From the NCBI GenBank assembly GCA_038230415.1, contig JBBRNH010000010.1, positions 30,055 to 94,054 on the forward strand: a stretch of DNA of 64,000 nt. The letters run 5' to 3'. Made by a program: the position numbers and the translations under genes. Source of the DNA: JBBRNH01 sp038230415 (GTDB lineage: Bacteria; Bacteroidota; Bacteroidia; Cytophagales; Spirosomataceae). Positions 10,206-19,167 of this stretch are shown here, piece by piece (positions within the stretch are counted from its first letter, which is position 1; the number at the start of each line of letters is the position of its first letter). The notes under the pieces were generated by a model, which did not search any database, was not told the origin of the DNA, and was given only the letters and a program-made list of their open reading frames with translations.

Positions 10206-10342
10206 GTAAACGGGAGCCAACGACTGAATGCTGCATCCATTTATCCGGCCTAAACCATCGCCCATACCAAATTGGTTGTCTGTCTGCGAAGCCGTTTGTT
10301 AGTTCGCTCAATCATTCGTTCACCGATTCGCTCGTTCGCTTT

Positions 10343-11584
10343 ATGAAAACCCTCCGTCAGGTATATGAGAGTTTCCAGTTTGCCTGGCAGGCACTGCTGG
10401 CTAATCTGCTCCGCACCATTCTGTCGTTGCTGGGCGTAACGGTCGGTATTTTTGCCATTATCGCCGTGTTCACCATGGTTGACTCGCTCCAGAGCAATAT
10501 CAAAGAGAGCCTGAATTTTTTGGGAGACCGGGTGCTGTACGTCCAGAAATGGCCGTTTGAGTTCGGGGGCGAATACCAGTGGTGGAAGTACTTTCAACGG
10601 CCCGAACCAACCTACAAAGATTTTAAAGTATTGCAGGCCCGGCTCGAAAACGCCAAAGCCGTGTCGGCGGCAAGCGGGCGCGGCAGCGTCACCATCAAGC
10701 GGGGTAACAACAGCCTCAAGTCGCGGGTGTCGGGCGTAACGATGGACTACAACCAGATTTCGGAAGTGCCGGTGGCCGAGGGCCGGTATTTTGCCGTGCA
10801 GGAGCAGGATGCCGCCCGCAACGTGGTGATTCTTGGCTCAGAAGTGGCCGAAACGCTGTTTCCGATTCAATATCCGGTGGGGCAAAAGATTCAGGTGAGC
10901 GGTATCAGTTTCACCGTGATTGGCGTGCAGGCCAAAAAAGGCGCGGGCATCTTAGAAATCGGCGGCAACCCCGACAGGCGCGTACTAATCCCGTACAACA
11001 CGTTTGCCAAGCTGTTTCAGTCGGTCAATCCCACGATTACGATCTCGGTGAAAGGCATGGAAACCGACGATAGCCTGCAAAACCTCGAAGGCGAAATCAG
11101 AGGACTGATGCGGGCGCGACGAAGCCTGAAACCCACGCAGGACGATAATTTTGCCGTTAACCGCCCCGAAGCCGTTGCCAAAGCCATCGGCAGTATTTTT
11201 GCCGTGCTGGGCATTGCGGGCTGGGTTATCGGGTCGTTCTCGATCTTAGTTGGGGGTTTTGGCATTGCCAACATCATGTTTGTGTCTGTCCGCGAACGCA
11301 CCACGCTCATCGGCATTCAGAAATCGCTGGGGGCCAAGAATTACTTCATCCTGTTTCAGTTTTTGTTCGAGGCCGTGCTGTTGAGCTTAGTGGGCGGGTT
11401 GCTGGGCATTTTCTTGGTCTGGCTGCTATCGTTCGCGCCGTTGGGTAGTTTAGAGTTGCAGCTTTCGTCGGCCAATATTATTCTGGGTCTCGGCGTGTCG
11501 AGCATTATTGGGGTGCTGGCCGGGATTTTACCCGCTATTTCGGCCTCCCGGCTTGACCCCGTTACGGCCATTCGCGGCAAGTAA
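10343..11584 (+). CDS. MacB-like ABC transporter permease (FtsX/MacB family)
   Basis: 413 residues with one N-terminal membrane helix (LGVTVGIFAIIAVFTMV), a large periplasmic MacB_PCD domain (about 60-250) and three C-terminal helices (FGIANIMFVSV, AVLLSLVGGLLGIF, ASSIIGVLAGILPA-type). It ends DPVTAIRGK, a typical FtsX/MacB terminus. No ATPase is adjacent, so a partner must be encoded elsewhere. Cargo unknown (macrolides, peptides or lipoproteins in relatives). Confidence 0.9.
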   Translation: MKTLRQVYESFQFAWQALLANLLRTILSLLGVTVGIFAIIAVFTMVDSLQSNIKESLNFLGDRVLYVQKWPFEFGGEYQWWKYFQRPEPTYKDFKVLQARLENAKAVSAASGRGSVTIKRGNNSLKSRVSGVTMDYNQISEVPVAEGRYFAVQEQDAARNVVILGSEVAETLFPIQYPVGQKIQVSGISFTVIGVQAKKGAGILEIGGNPDRRVLIPYNTFAKLFQSVNPTITISVKGMETDDSLQNLEGEIRGLMRARRSLKPTQDDNFAVNRPEAVAKAIGSIFAVLGIAGWVIGSFSILVGGFGIANIMFVSVRERTTLIGIQKSLGAKNYFILFQFLFEAVLLSLVGGLLGIFLVWLLSFAPLGSLELQLSSANIILGLGVSSIIGVLAGILPAISASRLDPVTAIRGK

Positions 11585-11689
11585 ATTGTATCGTTTACCG
11601 TAACAAACCGTCTCAAACCTCGTCAATGATTGCGGTAACGGCTAAATTTTTGTTGCTTTGCCCGCCATCAAACCAATTTATCAAACGCT

Positions 11690-12187
11690 ATGCGCTTTAT
11701 CTCCTTTTTACTGATTGCTCTGCTCGTTGTGGCAGGTGTGTTGTGGGTACTGACCGGCTGGAGCTATTCCGACGGCGAACGGGCTGGCACGGTCTCTAAA
11801 TTCAGCCGTCGGGGGTTTGTTTTCAAGACCTACGAAGGGGTGCTGAACGTAGGTGGCTTTTCGGGCGAAACCGGCTCACTGACTCCGCAGTACTTTGACT
11901 TTTCGGTACGCGACGATGCCACCGCTAAAAAAGTGACCGAAGCCGTAAAAACCGGGCAGCGTGTGACGCTCCATTACGAAGAAAAAATCCTGAAACTACC
12001 CTGGAATGGCGACACCAAGTACTACATCACCGAAGTTGAGTTTGTTGGGCCGCAGATGCAGCCCTTCAGTAATTATCCCGGTCAACAGCCGCAGCCCGCT
12101 CCGGCGCAACAACAGGCTCCGCAGCAGCAAACCCCAGTTCAACAGACCGCCCCGCAGCCACAGTCAACCGCTTCTGATTCAATGTGA
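11690..12187 (+). CDS. membrane-anchored conserved protein with Pro/Gln-rich tail
   Basis: 165 residues. An N-terminal hydrophobic segment (residues 4-22) anchors it; residues 25-125 form a small soluble domain beginning YSDGERAGTVSKFSRRGFVFKTYEG. The last 35 residues are Pro/Gln-rich and low complexity. Similar Bacteroidota proteins carry the misleading name 6-phosphogluconate dehydrogenase, but no dehydrogenase motif is present. Function unknown. Confidence 0.75.
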   Translation: MRFISFLLIALLVVAGVLWVLTGWSYSDGERAGTVSKFSRRGFVFKTYEGVLNVGGFSGETGSLTPQYFDFSVRDDATAKKVTEAVKTGQRVTLHYEEKILKLPWNGDTKYYITEVEFVGPQMQPFSNYPGQQPQPAPAQQQAPQQQTPVQQTAPQPQSTASDSM

Positions 12188-12217
12188 TAAGGCAAAACTC
12201 AGAATAAAATATATGCA

Positions 12218-12243
12218 TAGAGACGCAAACTATTGCGTCTCTA
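12218..12243. terminator. bidirectional hairpin of the AGACGCAA family
   Basis: Arms TAGAGACGCAA (12218-12228) and TTGCGTCTCTA (12233-12243) followed by TTTTTA, between two convergent genes. The stem sequence recurs at 60739-60758, so it is a dispersed hairpin that may serve as a terminator. Confidence 0.6.
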
Positions 12244-12269
12244 TTTTTATGATTGCCAGTGTATGTTTT

Positions 12270-13469
12270 TCAGGGACGACCAAGCCGCGTACCAAACCGA
12301 TACGTCAGATAGACTCCCTCTGAATGTTCAAACAGGCCATTGCCAAAGTCATAGTGCGGCTCAATCCGAACGGTAGCGGTCAGGCCGTCGGCAATCTCGA
12401 AATCGCGTAAAAACCGCACAATGAGCAGACTCCGGCGGGCTTCGATGCGTGAACTGCCAAAAAACCGGCTGTATGACTGATACAAATCCCCGCCATATTC
12501 GGCCCGGTAGGTGTGGCCGTTCCAGTAGCTGAACAGCACCGAAAAGGGCCGTAAATCGAGCCGGAGATTAGGGTAAAATCCGGTGCCGGAGAACGTTTGG
12601 TCGGCGGTTTCGGTGTAGAACGTTCCGTATAAATCCAACCGCCCACCCTGCACAAATGCCTGTTTATGCGTTGTTTTCCACGATAAGCTCAGCGCAGCCG
12701 CACCGTTGAGGGCCGTGCGAACCGTGGCTGGAATCGCCAGATTCTGCCCGCCTTCGTGAAACGCCGTAAGTTGAACAGGAGTCGAAAGTTGAAAGTCAAA
12801 AGTCGAACCCCGAACGGCTTTGCCAAGTTGCCACTCACTGCTGATACCGCCCCAAAATTGCTCCTGCCGGGTGTAGCCGGGGAGGGCGTTTTGTGGGTAA
12901 CTCACCCAGGCATCCAAAAACGCACGGTCGGTTTGATGTACCACCTGCAGGCCGTTTTCGATTCTGGCCCGTAGTAATCGCTCAAAATTGTACAGGGGTT
13001 CAATCAACCGGTGGCTCGTGGCCCCGTCGAGTGTGCCGAAGCGGTAGAGCCAGTGTCGGCGTTGGAACTGAATGGTAAACGTAGGGACAATGCGCTGGAC
13101 AAAATCGGGTTCGCCGAAGTTTTTCTGGACAAACACGCCCCCGGCCAGCAACACATTCGGGGCAGGCTGGTAGGTCAGTTGCGGGTTTAGCTGGTAGCCA
13201 AAGAGCGTGTATCCATCGGCAATGGGGCCGAAATACTCGTTGTTTTTCACGAACGCCAACGCATTGAGCCGGAAACCGAGTTTCTTGACCGACGCGCTAT
13301 CGGCAGTCAGGGGCCAGTTTAGGGTCTGGTTGGGGAGTTGGGCGAACGAGTGACGGGTGAAAAGTGACGAGTGAAGCGTAAGCAATAAGCAGAGAAGGGC
13401 GATTGGCAGGCAATCAATCCACTTTCGTTGGCTGTGGCACACTGCTGGATTCCCCAAACTGTTCGTCAT
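12270..13469 (-). CDS. predicted outer-membrane beta-barrel protein
   Basis: Up to 399 residues. A hydrophobic stretch at about residues 21-42 ends SFAQ, a signal peptide; the true start may be the GTG at 13442. Many alternating aromatic strands end in a barrel-like YLTYRFGTR near the C-terminus. No named family was recognised. The signal-peptide region and a segment near 12780 are encoded by short-unit direct repeats (TCACTCGTCAC-like and GAAAGTTGAAAG-like), seemingly repeats absorbed into coding sequence. The gene's start overlaps the tail of the upstream frameshifted ORF. Confidence 0.65.
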   Translation of the reverse strand: MTNSLGNPAVCHSQRKWIDCLPIALLCLLLTLHSSLFTRHSFAQLPNQTLNWPLTADSASVKKLGFRLNALAFVKNNEYFGPIADGYTLFGYQLNPQLTYQPAPNVLLAGGVFVQKNFGEPDFVQRIVPTFTIQFQRRHWLYRFGTLDGATSHRLIEPLYNFERLLRARIENGLQVVHQTDRAFLDAWVSYPQNALPGYTRQEQFWGGISSEWQLGKAVRGSTFDFQLSTPVQLTAFHEGGQNLAIPATVRTALNGAAALSLSWKTTHKQAFVQGGRLDLYGTFYTETADQTFSGTGFYPNLRLDLRPFSVLFSYWNGHTYRAEYGGDLYQSYSRFFGSSRIEARRSLLIVRFLRDFEIADGLTATVRIEPHYDFGNGLFEHSEGVYLTYRFGTRLGRP

Positions 13470-13562
13470 ATAATTGTTGCGCTGTCACTTCCCGCTGTGG
13501 CGGGGTAACGAGCAGATAGGCAATTAAGTCTTGCGTTGTTGGAAAACGCCGACGAAATTCAT
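13414..13562 (-). pseudogene. open frame continuing the upstream gene, shifted and without a start codon
   Basis: After the 92-residue ORF ends at 13559, another frame stays open to a TGA at 13414-13416. It encodes about 49 residues beginning DEFRRRFPTTQDLIAYLL, with codon use and composition like real protein. It has no ATG, GTG or TTG. It is either the C-terminal part of the upstream gene after a frameshift, or a coupled second gene whose start codon has been lost. Confidence 0.5.
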
Positions 13563-13837
13563 CGCTTGTAGTAACGAGTTATGATTTCTGATTCATGGGA
13601 TAGCCAGACATTGGTGATTTTGAGCGTTTGGTCTCTGAACTCAACGATAAATGAAATGAACTCGTTTCTCGCTGAATAACCGATGCAGCACCCAAATCCA
13701 TCGGTCAGGGTATAATCGAAGGTTCGGCAAAGCGACGAGTAAAACAGGTTTTCTACCTCAGCAGATTCGATGCACTGTTGGGCCAAACGGCTCAAATCCA
13801 GAAAGGAGAAATCGAAATCAAAACGGGGAACATCCAT
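13559..13837 (-). CDS. small protein of unknown function (toxin-like size)
   Basis: 92 residues. The sequence has a central GFGCCIGYS motif and ends SHESEIITRYYKR. The size, a beta-rich core and a charged C-terminus recall small type II toxins, but no family was recognised with confidence. Downstream an open frame without a start continues (13414-13562), suggesting a frameshift. It is divergent from recA. Confidence 0.55.
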   Translation of the reverse strand: MDVPRFDFDFSFLDLSRLAQQCIESAEVENLFYSSLCRTFDYTLTDGFGCCIGYSARNEFISFIVEFRDQTLKITNVWLSHESEIITRYYKR

Positions 13838-13948
13838 TGGTTACGGTGATAATCCGCAAAGCTAAAGCGAGGGAATACAGAATTGAAACACGGTTTGGTT
13901 TTAATCTCGATTCTGCGTATTTTTATGTGTTAAAACAACGCACAAAAC

Positions 13949-15043
13949 ATGGCAAAATCATCGTCGGCAGAAGCCGCAACCAGCCCGGCAGACCAAAAAA
14001 TGAAGGCGCTGCAAACTACCATTGAAAAACTCGATAAAGCCTTTGGTAAAGGAACCGTCATGCGCCTGAGCGATACCAAAGTAATGGACGTACCCGTAAT
14101 TTCGACCGGCTCGCTCGGTCTCGATTTGGCTCTCGGCATCGGTGGTTTGCCGCGTGGCCGCGTGGTAGAGGTCTATGGCCCCGAATCATCGGGTAAAACC
14201 ACGCTCACCATGCACTGCATTGCCGAAGCGCAAAAAGCCGGTGGTATGGCCGCATTCATTGATGCCGAACACGCCTTTGACCGCGTGTATGCCGAAAAAC
14301 TCGGTATCAACCTCAACACGCTCCTGATTGCCCAGCCCGACAACGGCGAACAGGCTCTGGAAATCACCGAACACCTCATTAGCTCCGGTGCCATTGACAT
14401 TATCGTGATTGACTCCGTGGCCGCGCTCGTGCCAAAAGCCGAGATCGAAGGCGAAATGGGCGAAAGTAAAATGGGTTTGCAGGCCCGGCTGATGTCGCAG
14501 GCATTGCGGAAAATGACGGGTATCATCAGCAAAACCCAGTGCTGTTGCATTTTTATCAACCAGTTGCGCGAGAAAATCGGGGTGATGTTCGGTAATCCCG
14601 AAACCACCACCGGCGGTAACGCCCTCAAATTCTACGCATCGGTCCGGCTCGACATTCGGCGTATCGGTCAGATTAAAGACGGCGACAACGTGGTGGGCAA
14701 CCGCACGAAGGTGAAGGTGGTGAAAAACAAGATGGCTGCTCCCTTTAAAGTAATCGAGTTTGACCTGATGTACGGGCAGGGCATCTCCAAAGTGGGCGAA
14801 ATTCTTGACCTCGCCGTGGAGATGGAGATCGTGAAAAAATCAGGTTCGTGGTTCTCTTACGGCACCAACCGCCTGGCGCAGGGCCGCGACGCGGTGAAGG
14901 AACTGATTCTCGACAACCCCGAACTGATGAACGAACTGGAAACCAAAATCAGAACCAAAATCAAAGACGACCAAAACGCCCTGCTCGACCCCGTTGGTGC
15001 CGCCGATGTTGAGGCCGACGACGAGGAATTGGTTGAGGCTTAA
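13949..15043 (+). CDS. recA: recombinase A
   Basis: 364 residues, full length. Walker A GPESSGKT is at 77-84. The core contains [20 protein letters not shown] and the L2 loop region [22 protein letters not shown]. The C-terminus is acidic ([10 protein letters not shown]). It forms ATP-dependent filaments on ssDNA for strand exchange and SOS induction. The last 165 bp occur again at 17686-17850. A strong hairpin terminator follows. No SOS box was identified upstream. Confidence 0.98.
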   Translation: MAKSSSAEAATSPADQKMKALQTTIEKLDKAFGKGTVMRLSDTKVMDVPVISTGSLGLDLALGIGGLPRGRVVEVYGPESSGKTTLTMHCIAEAQKAGGMAAFIDAEHAFDRVYAEKLGINLNTLLIAQPDNGEQALEITEHLISSGAIDIIVIDSVAALVPKAEIEGEMGESKMGLQARLMSQALRKMTGIISKTQCCCIFINQLREKIGVMFGNPETTTGGNALKFYASVRLDIRRIGQIKDGDNVVGNRTKVKVVKNKMAAPFKVIEFDLMYGQGISKVGEILDLAVEMEIVKKSGSWFSYGTNRLAQGRDAVKELILDNPELMNELETKIRTKIKDDQNALLDPVGAADVEADDEELVEA

Positions 15044-15063
15044 TTTCGGAAGTAAGTATTATC

Positions 15064-15094
15064 AAAAAAGCGGGCTATTTGGCCCGCTTTTTTA
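15064..15094 (+). terminator. recA rho-independent terminator
   Basis: Stem AAAAAGCGGGC / GCCCGCTTTTT with loop TATTTG, followed by a T-run, 20 bp after the recA stop. A near-identical copy lies at about 17870-17901 behind the recA fragment. Confidence 0.9.
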
Positions 15095-15100
15095 CTTTTG
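15093..15100 (+). promoter_or_regulatory. TAnnTTTG -7 box, four bases before ATG
   Basis: TACTTTTG overlaps the T-run of the recA terminator and ends four bases before ATG 15105. The same arrangement is kept in the duplicate (box 17899-17906, ATG 17911). Confidence 0.5.
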
Positions 15101-15104
15101 TTCT

Positions 15105-16367
15105 ATGCCCAAACTCACTACCTGCCCCAATTGCAATACTACCCTCCGGCTTACCGACAATTTTTGCCCGCAGTGCGGGCAGGAAAACAAGGAACTTACC
15201 ATATCGGTAAGAAAACTGCTGCCCGAAGTATTGGAAAACCTGATACCGATTGGGCTGACCAGTGTCGATAACAAATTCTGGAATTCGATAAAAGCCATTT
15301 TCTCTCGGCCCGGCCAACTTACGAATGACTTTTTAGCCGGTCGGCGAACCCGTTATTTACCGCCCATGCGGCTTTACATCTGGAGCAGTGTCGTATTTTT
15401 TTTACTGTTAGGCGAGTTGGTGAGCCAGAAATCAAGTCGGGCCTTCACCAAGTTTATGAGCGGCTTCACAGACGGGCTAACGGCTGAATCGGCTACGGTA
15501 GATAAACTGATTAGCCGCGATACGCTGGAACGGCGCGGTTTAATTGGCGTAGCCAGTGTCGTGATTGCCTATTCGAGTACTCCCGAACGGGCTGCAAAGA
15601 CAATGAAACAATTTCGGCAGGTCACGCCAACTCAAATTGATTCGTTGCTCAGCCGTAGCAAGTTTCCCCTTACCGCCCGCAACCGGAGTCAGCTTCGGCA
15701 AGCATTATCACTCTTGCCCAATACCCCGCCCGCGACAGACGTATCAATTAGTGTATCGTCTGTCAAGAAGGGGAAGCGGGCTAAATTGGCCTTTACGAGC
15801 GACTCGGCTCGGTTGGCGTTTGGGCGGCAGATGAATAGCATGACCGATGCCGAAGTTGACTCGGTGCTGACCAAAATCGGTGGTAAAATCAATTGGTTCA
15901 ACCGGACAGCACTTCGGAAGTTTAGTCGCATAGTTGGTTTTACGTCAGCAGCCGAAGGCATACAAGCCGTTACGTCACTATTTCTCAAAAACCTGCCGGG
16001 GGTTATGTTCGTGCTGATGCCCTTTGTGGCCGGGCTGCTTTGGTTCTTTTATGCCCGACGCAAACAATATCGGCGGCACTATTACGAACACCTTATTTTC
16101 TCGATTCACATCCACACCGCTCTATTTTTGTTTGCCTCATCGGTGTTGGCCGTAGTCTGGGTTCTCCCGCAAACACCTTTTGCCGATCAGTTGATTGGCG
16201 GTTTATTGCTGATCTGCTGGTTCTATTTACTGCTGGCCCTGCGCCATGTCTATCACCAGTCCTGGCTACGGACGATAGTCAAATGGCTGTTTATTTCGTT
16301 TGCTTACGCGGTTACGGTTGTCCTGTTTATGGCCGGGTTGGCTTTGGTCGGTGTAATGACGGTGTGA
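15105..16367 (+). CDS. DUF3667 membrane protein with N-terminal zinc ribbon
   Basis: 420 residues from ATG 15105; the longer frame from 14994 would overlap recA. Two CxxC pairs (CPNC at about 7-10, CPQC at about 23-26) form a zinc ribbon. A DUF3667 signature follows, RPGQLTNDFLAGRRTRYLPP, then a membrane helix. After a long soluble insert, four further hydrophobic helices occupy roughly 300-415. Function unknown. Its first codons are duplicated at 17911. Confidence 0.85.
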   Translation: MPKLTTCPNCNTTLRLTDNFCPQCGQENKELTISVRKLLPEVLENLIPIGLTSVDNKFWNSIKAIFSRPGQLTNDFLAGRRTRYLPPMRLYIWSSVVFFLLLGELVSQKSSRAFTKFMSGFTDGLTAESATVDKLISRDTLERRGLIGVASVVIAYSSTPERAAKTMKQFRQVTPTQIDSLLSRSKFPLTARNRSQLRQALSLLPNTPPATDVSISVSSVKKGKRAKLAFTSDSARLAFGRQMNSMTDAEVDSVLTKIGGKINWFNRTALRKFSRIVGFTSAAEGIQAVTSLFLKNLPGVMFVLMPFVAGLLWFFYARRKQYRRHYYEHLIFSIHIHTALFLFASSVLAVVWVLPQTPFADQLIGGLLLICWFYLLLALRHVYHQSWLRTIVKWLFISFAYAVTVVLFMAGLALVGVMTV

Positions 16368-16439
16368 GAAGATTGGGTGGTATATGGCAGAAACCAATAA
16401 TGTGTCAGGTGTTTAAGCCCGACGACAGTCAATAGCGTG

Positions 16440-17477
16440 TCACTGTGTTCTTAGCCATTCCATCCAATCTTTAGCAACGGCATCACCGTTGTAAATTTTA
16501 TCTATTACTTTGCCGGATGCGTCTCGCTTTAGCTGATAAAACATATGGTCATGATCATAGTAGGGTTTTAAGGTTAGGTTTTTCTTTCCTTTTGCAATAA
16601 ATTCCAAAGGCAGCACATCTAAACCCGGAGCCATTTCTTTGTCTGCCGTTCCGTAAGCAATGTATAGCGGGGTGGTAATTTTTAATAAATTCGGTAGTTC
16701 CGGTTGAGAAAACGAATACCAGGCTCGATAGGTATCCCCGAACGATTTTTCGGTATCGTCCGGGTATTTACAAATGTCTGCCCATACTTCATACATCTTC
16801 TCGATTTGAGGTTGGCCCACCTCAAATTTTTTCTCTCCTGACTCAATTTGATCCCGAATCTGCTGTACCATAACCTCAAACCGACGGCCTGTGCTTCCCG
16901 AAAATAAAATCGTGTGCGTTACAAATTTATTGTGGTTCGCCACTAAGTCAGCCCCAACCGTAAACCCTTCTGAGCCACCACAATACACCACTTTTTTCTT
17001 GTCAATCCAGGGCTGACCGACCAGATAGTTGATAACCTTGTCGCACTGATCCACGTATCGTTCGCGGTAGTTGTTTGCCAAATATTTTTTGCTGACAAAT
17101 TTTTCTGGCGGGTCAGACTGGCTAATTGCTTTTGTGTATTCGTCATAAAATGTGCTGTCAACAACCAACCGAACACCTGGTTTTTTTATAACAGCAAAGT
17201 GGTATTCGTTTTTATAATCCCGAAAATGAAAGGGTCCGGTAACATAGTACTTGTCACCCACTAAATGGATGAACGGAGCGGGTAAAGAGCCTTGCCGGAA
17301 TAAAAAAAGTGGTTTTTTAATTGCTAAATCTGCCTTACTGCCAAAGACAATAAACGTAGTTGTGTCTTTCCCATCGGGTAGATGAAAAACTTGACAGAGG
17401 TCTTCGAGCCGGGCAGTTTGAGCAAACGATTCTGAACTTGCCCAGAGGAGGAGGAGAATAAATACGAACTGTTTCAT
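16440..17477 (-). CDS. secreted alpha/beta hydrolase
   Basis: 345 residues from the ATG at 17477, which begins a clear signal peptide (MKQFVFILLLLWASSESFAQ). The nucleophile elbow is YCGGSEGFT (GxSxG), an acidic residue is expected in YGTADKEM, and the His in DHDHMFY. This is the dipeptidyl-peptidase/acyl-hydrolase fold; substrate unknown. Its codon use looks less GC-rich than recA. It forms the cargo of the first of two tandem recA-terminator units. Confidence 0.78.
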   Translation of the reverse strand: MKQFVFILLLLWASSESFAQTARLEDLCQVFHLPDGKDTTTFIVFGSKADLAIKKPLFLFRQGSLPAPFIHLVGDKYYVTGPFHFRDYKNEYHFAVIKKPGVRLVVDSTFYDEYTKAISQSDPPEKFVSKKYLANNYRERYVDQCDKVINYLVGQPWIDKKKVVYCGGSEGFTVGADLVANHNKFVTHTILFSGSTGRRFEVMVQQIRDQIESGEKKFEVGQPQIEKMYEVWADICKYPDDTEKSFGDTYRAWYSFSQPELPNLLKITTPLYIAYGTADKEMAPGLDVLPLEFIAKGKKNLTLKPYYDHDHMFYQLKRDASGKVIDKIYNGDAVAKDWMEWLRTQ

Positions 17478-17616
17478 TGCCGTTGATTTTATTGTTGGGC
17501 AAAGCACAGATTTTTTCAGGTCTTGGGGTAGTTTTTTAACGTTTGTTAGGAATTTTTAACAATTCATCTGCTTCCGGGCTATACAGATTTTCTGACTTTT
17601 TGGTGGCTTTTATTTA

Positions 17617-17675
17617 TACGTTTAACCAAAATCGGCTGCTTCTACACCTCGCCATCGTGACGTGTAGAAGCAGCC
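17617..17675. repeat. duplicate copy of the gltA terminator hairpin
   Basis: Stem GGCTGCTTCTACAC (17634-17647) / GTGTAGAAGCAGCC (17662-17675). The segment from 17618 aligns with the one from 19088, including the flank ACGyTTAAmCAAAAyCGGC. It ends 10 bp before the recA fragment. The rest of the 17508-17616 gap shows nothing else. Confidence 0.8.
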
Positions 17676-17685
17676 AGTCTGACCT

Positions 17686-17926
17686 CAGGGCCGCGACGCG
17701 GTGAAGGAACTGATTCTCGACAACCCCGAACTGATGAACGAACTGGAAACCAAAATCAGAACCAAAATCAAAGACGACCAAAACGCCCTGCTCGACCCGA
17801 TTGGTGCTGCCGACGTGGAAGCCGACGACGAGGAGTTGGTAGAGGCTTAATTTTAGGCGTGAGTAGTATCAAAAAAGCGGGCTATTTGGCCCGCTTTTTA
17901 CTTTTGTTATATGCCCAAACTCATTA
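17686..17926 (+). pseudogene. duplicated recA 3' end, terminator and DUF3667 start
   Basis: Bases 17686-17850 repeat recA 14879-15043 without indels. The first ~110 bases are identical; the last ~55 contain eight substitutions, seven synonymous and one Val-to-Ile. The recA terminator (about 17870-17901), the -7 box and the first codons of the DUF3667 gene (ATG 17911, Met-Pro-Lys-Leu) follow. Homology stops near 17926. It lacks the ATPase core and cannot be a functional recA. Confidence 0.92.
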
Positions 17927-17937
17927 CCTCCGATTTA

Positions 17938-18747
17938 TCAGGTCGTTTCCTGACTTAGCATCAATACAATGTCCGTACTCAATTCTGTACTTTCTGCCAC
18001 AGCCTGAACCGATAACCCCATGGTTAGTAATCTTCTGGCGATTTCAATACTGCGGGCGTTTTCAATTTTTGCGATGGTAATTTTTCCGGCTTCTTTATTT
18101 TTGCTTAATGCCCGCTCTGTTGGGGTCAGGTTCTCAAAACTAATCAGGTCGGCAGCCCGGCTAACGCCAGCATTTTCGCGGTTGATCGTTGCATTTTCTG
18201 CGTGATGAATAGACTCATAAATCAATGTCAGCCAATCCCGTATTGCCGGAGGTGTCTGTGCGTCGGCGTGATTCGGGTTTAGAATAACGAACTCATGACC
18301 GTACAAATTCCGCTCATCACCCGTCAATGTTTTGGGATTGAGTTTCAGCAAGAGTACTTCGTCTTTTATTGGTTTACCGTTTTTCTCGCTGATAGTGTAA
18401 GGCGCAGTTAGCACCACAATCACGTAAACCGTTTGGTTAATGCCATAATCCTTTGAACGTTTTTGTTGCTCGGCGATTACCATCAGAAAATAATGCAGAA
18501 AGCGGTCAAAATTATGATCATATTCTACACGCTGAATTTCAATCACAATTCGCTTGTCTGTTGTTTCAGCAAAAATGTCTAATTCGAAATCAATGTAGCC
18601 AATTCTTGGATCGAACTTTTTTTCGGTTTCAATTTTATCTATTTCTACATTAAGCCCTAATATATCATGCACGAAGGCTTTAAAAACGACCTTATCAGTA
18701 AAGGCCTTCTTGAAAATAATTTCGTTATCTAAACTGCCTAATGTCAT
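17938..18747 (-). CDS. Rpn-family recombination-promoting nuclease / PD-(D/E)XK transposase-like protein
   Basis: 269 residues. The N-terminus matches the Rpn/PD-(D/E)XK group: DNEIIFKKAFTDK, then an Asp in the FELDIFAETTDKR segment and the catalytic VIEIQ. A C-terminal helix region follows (LTMGLSVQAVAESTEL), typical of this family. Members cut DNA and raise RecA-independent recombination in E. coli; they are not classical transposases. It sits directly beside the duplicated recA fragment. The 83-residue gene upstream is on the same strand. Confidence 0.88.
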   Translation of the reverse strand: MTLGSLDNEIIFKKAFTDKVVFKAFVHDILGLNVEIDKIETEKKFDPRIGYIDFELDIFAETTDKRIVIEIQRVEYDHNFDRFLHYFLMVIAEQQKRSKDYGINQTVYVIVVLTAPYTISEKNGKPIKDEVLLLKLNPKTLTGDERNLYGHEFVILNPNHADAQTPPAIRDWLTLIYESIHHAENATINRENAGVSRAADLISFENLTPTERALSKNKEAGKITIAKIENARSIEIARRLLTMGLSVQAVAESTELSTDIVLMLSQETT

Positions 18748-18785
18748 GGTTTTGGGTCTTTACTGTGAAGAAACTTAATCCAAGA

Positions 18786-19037
18786 TTAAACGGTAAATGT
18801 AACGGCTTGACCAACCTTCAATTGATCTGCTCCACTGTCACTCTTCGGTCTAAATGCAAAAAGATCAAATCTTCGTGGTTCAGTTCGTGGTACCATTGCA
18901 CGTTCCACCTCCACATCATCTAATCGCAGATTTTCACCCGGTTTGTAATCGGGAATTTTTGTGGTTGACGTGCCAATAATTAGCAGCTTTTCCCCTTTAT
19001 TCTTGATAATATACTCAATCGTAAAAATTTGATTCAT
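18786..19037 (-). CDS. small hypothetical protein
   Basis: 83 residues, no signal peptide or membrane segment. It begins MNQIFTIEYIIKNKGEKLLI and has a Lys/Asp/Arg-rich middle, likely a small beta-strand domain. Not recognised. It lies 38 bp upstream of the Rpn gene on the same strand, so the two may be one unit (inferred). Confidence 0.55.
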   Translation of the reverse strand: MNQIFTIEYIIKNKGEKLLIIGTSTTKIPDYKPGENLRLDDVEVERAMVPRTEPRRFDLFAFRPKSDSGADQLKVGQAVTFTV

Positions 19038-19087
19038 TGCATGACAATAGTTTCGATCTCATTAGCATTAACGACAATGGAGCGTAC

Positions 19088-19147
19088 ACGCTTAAACAAA
19101 ACCGGCTGCTTCCAAACCCTACGATTGTGAAACTTAGAAGCAGCCGA
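19088..19147 (-). terminator. citrate synthase terminator hairpin
   Basis: Arms CGGCTGCTTC (19103-19112) / GAAGCAGCCG (19137-19146), 21 bp past the gltA stop and followed on the minus strand by a T-rich stretch. A homologous hairpin is at 17617-17675. Confidence 0.75.
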
Positions 19148-19167
19148 TTTTATTGATAATCAGTTAT

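Noticed and set aside
14994..15104. Longer N-terminus for the DUF3667 protein
   Set aside because: It would overlap recA in another frame and run through the recA terminator; the ATG at 15105 begins the zinc ribbon directly.
17686..17850. Second recA gene
   Set aside because: Only the last 165 bp of recA are present, without the ATPase core or a start.
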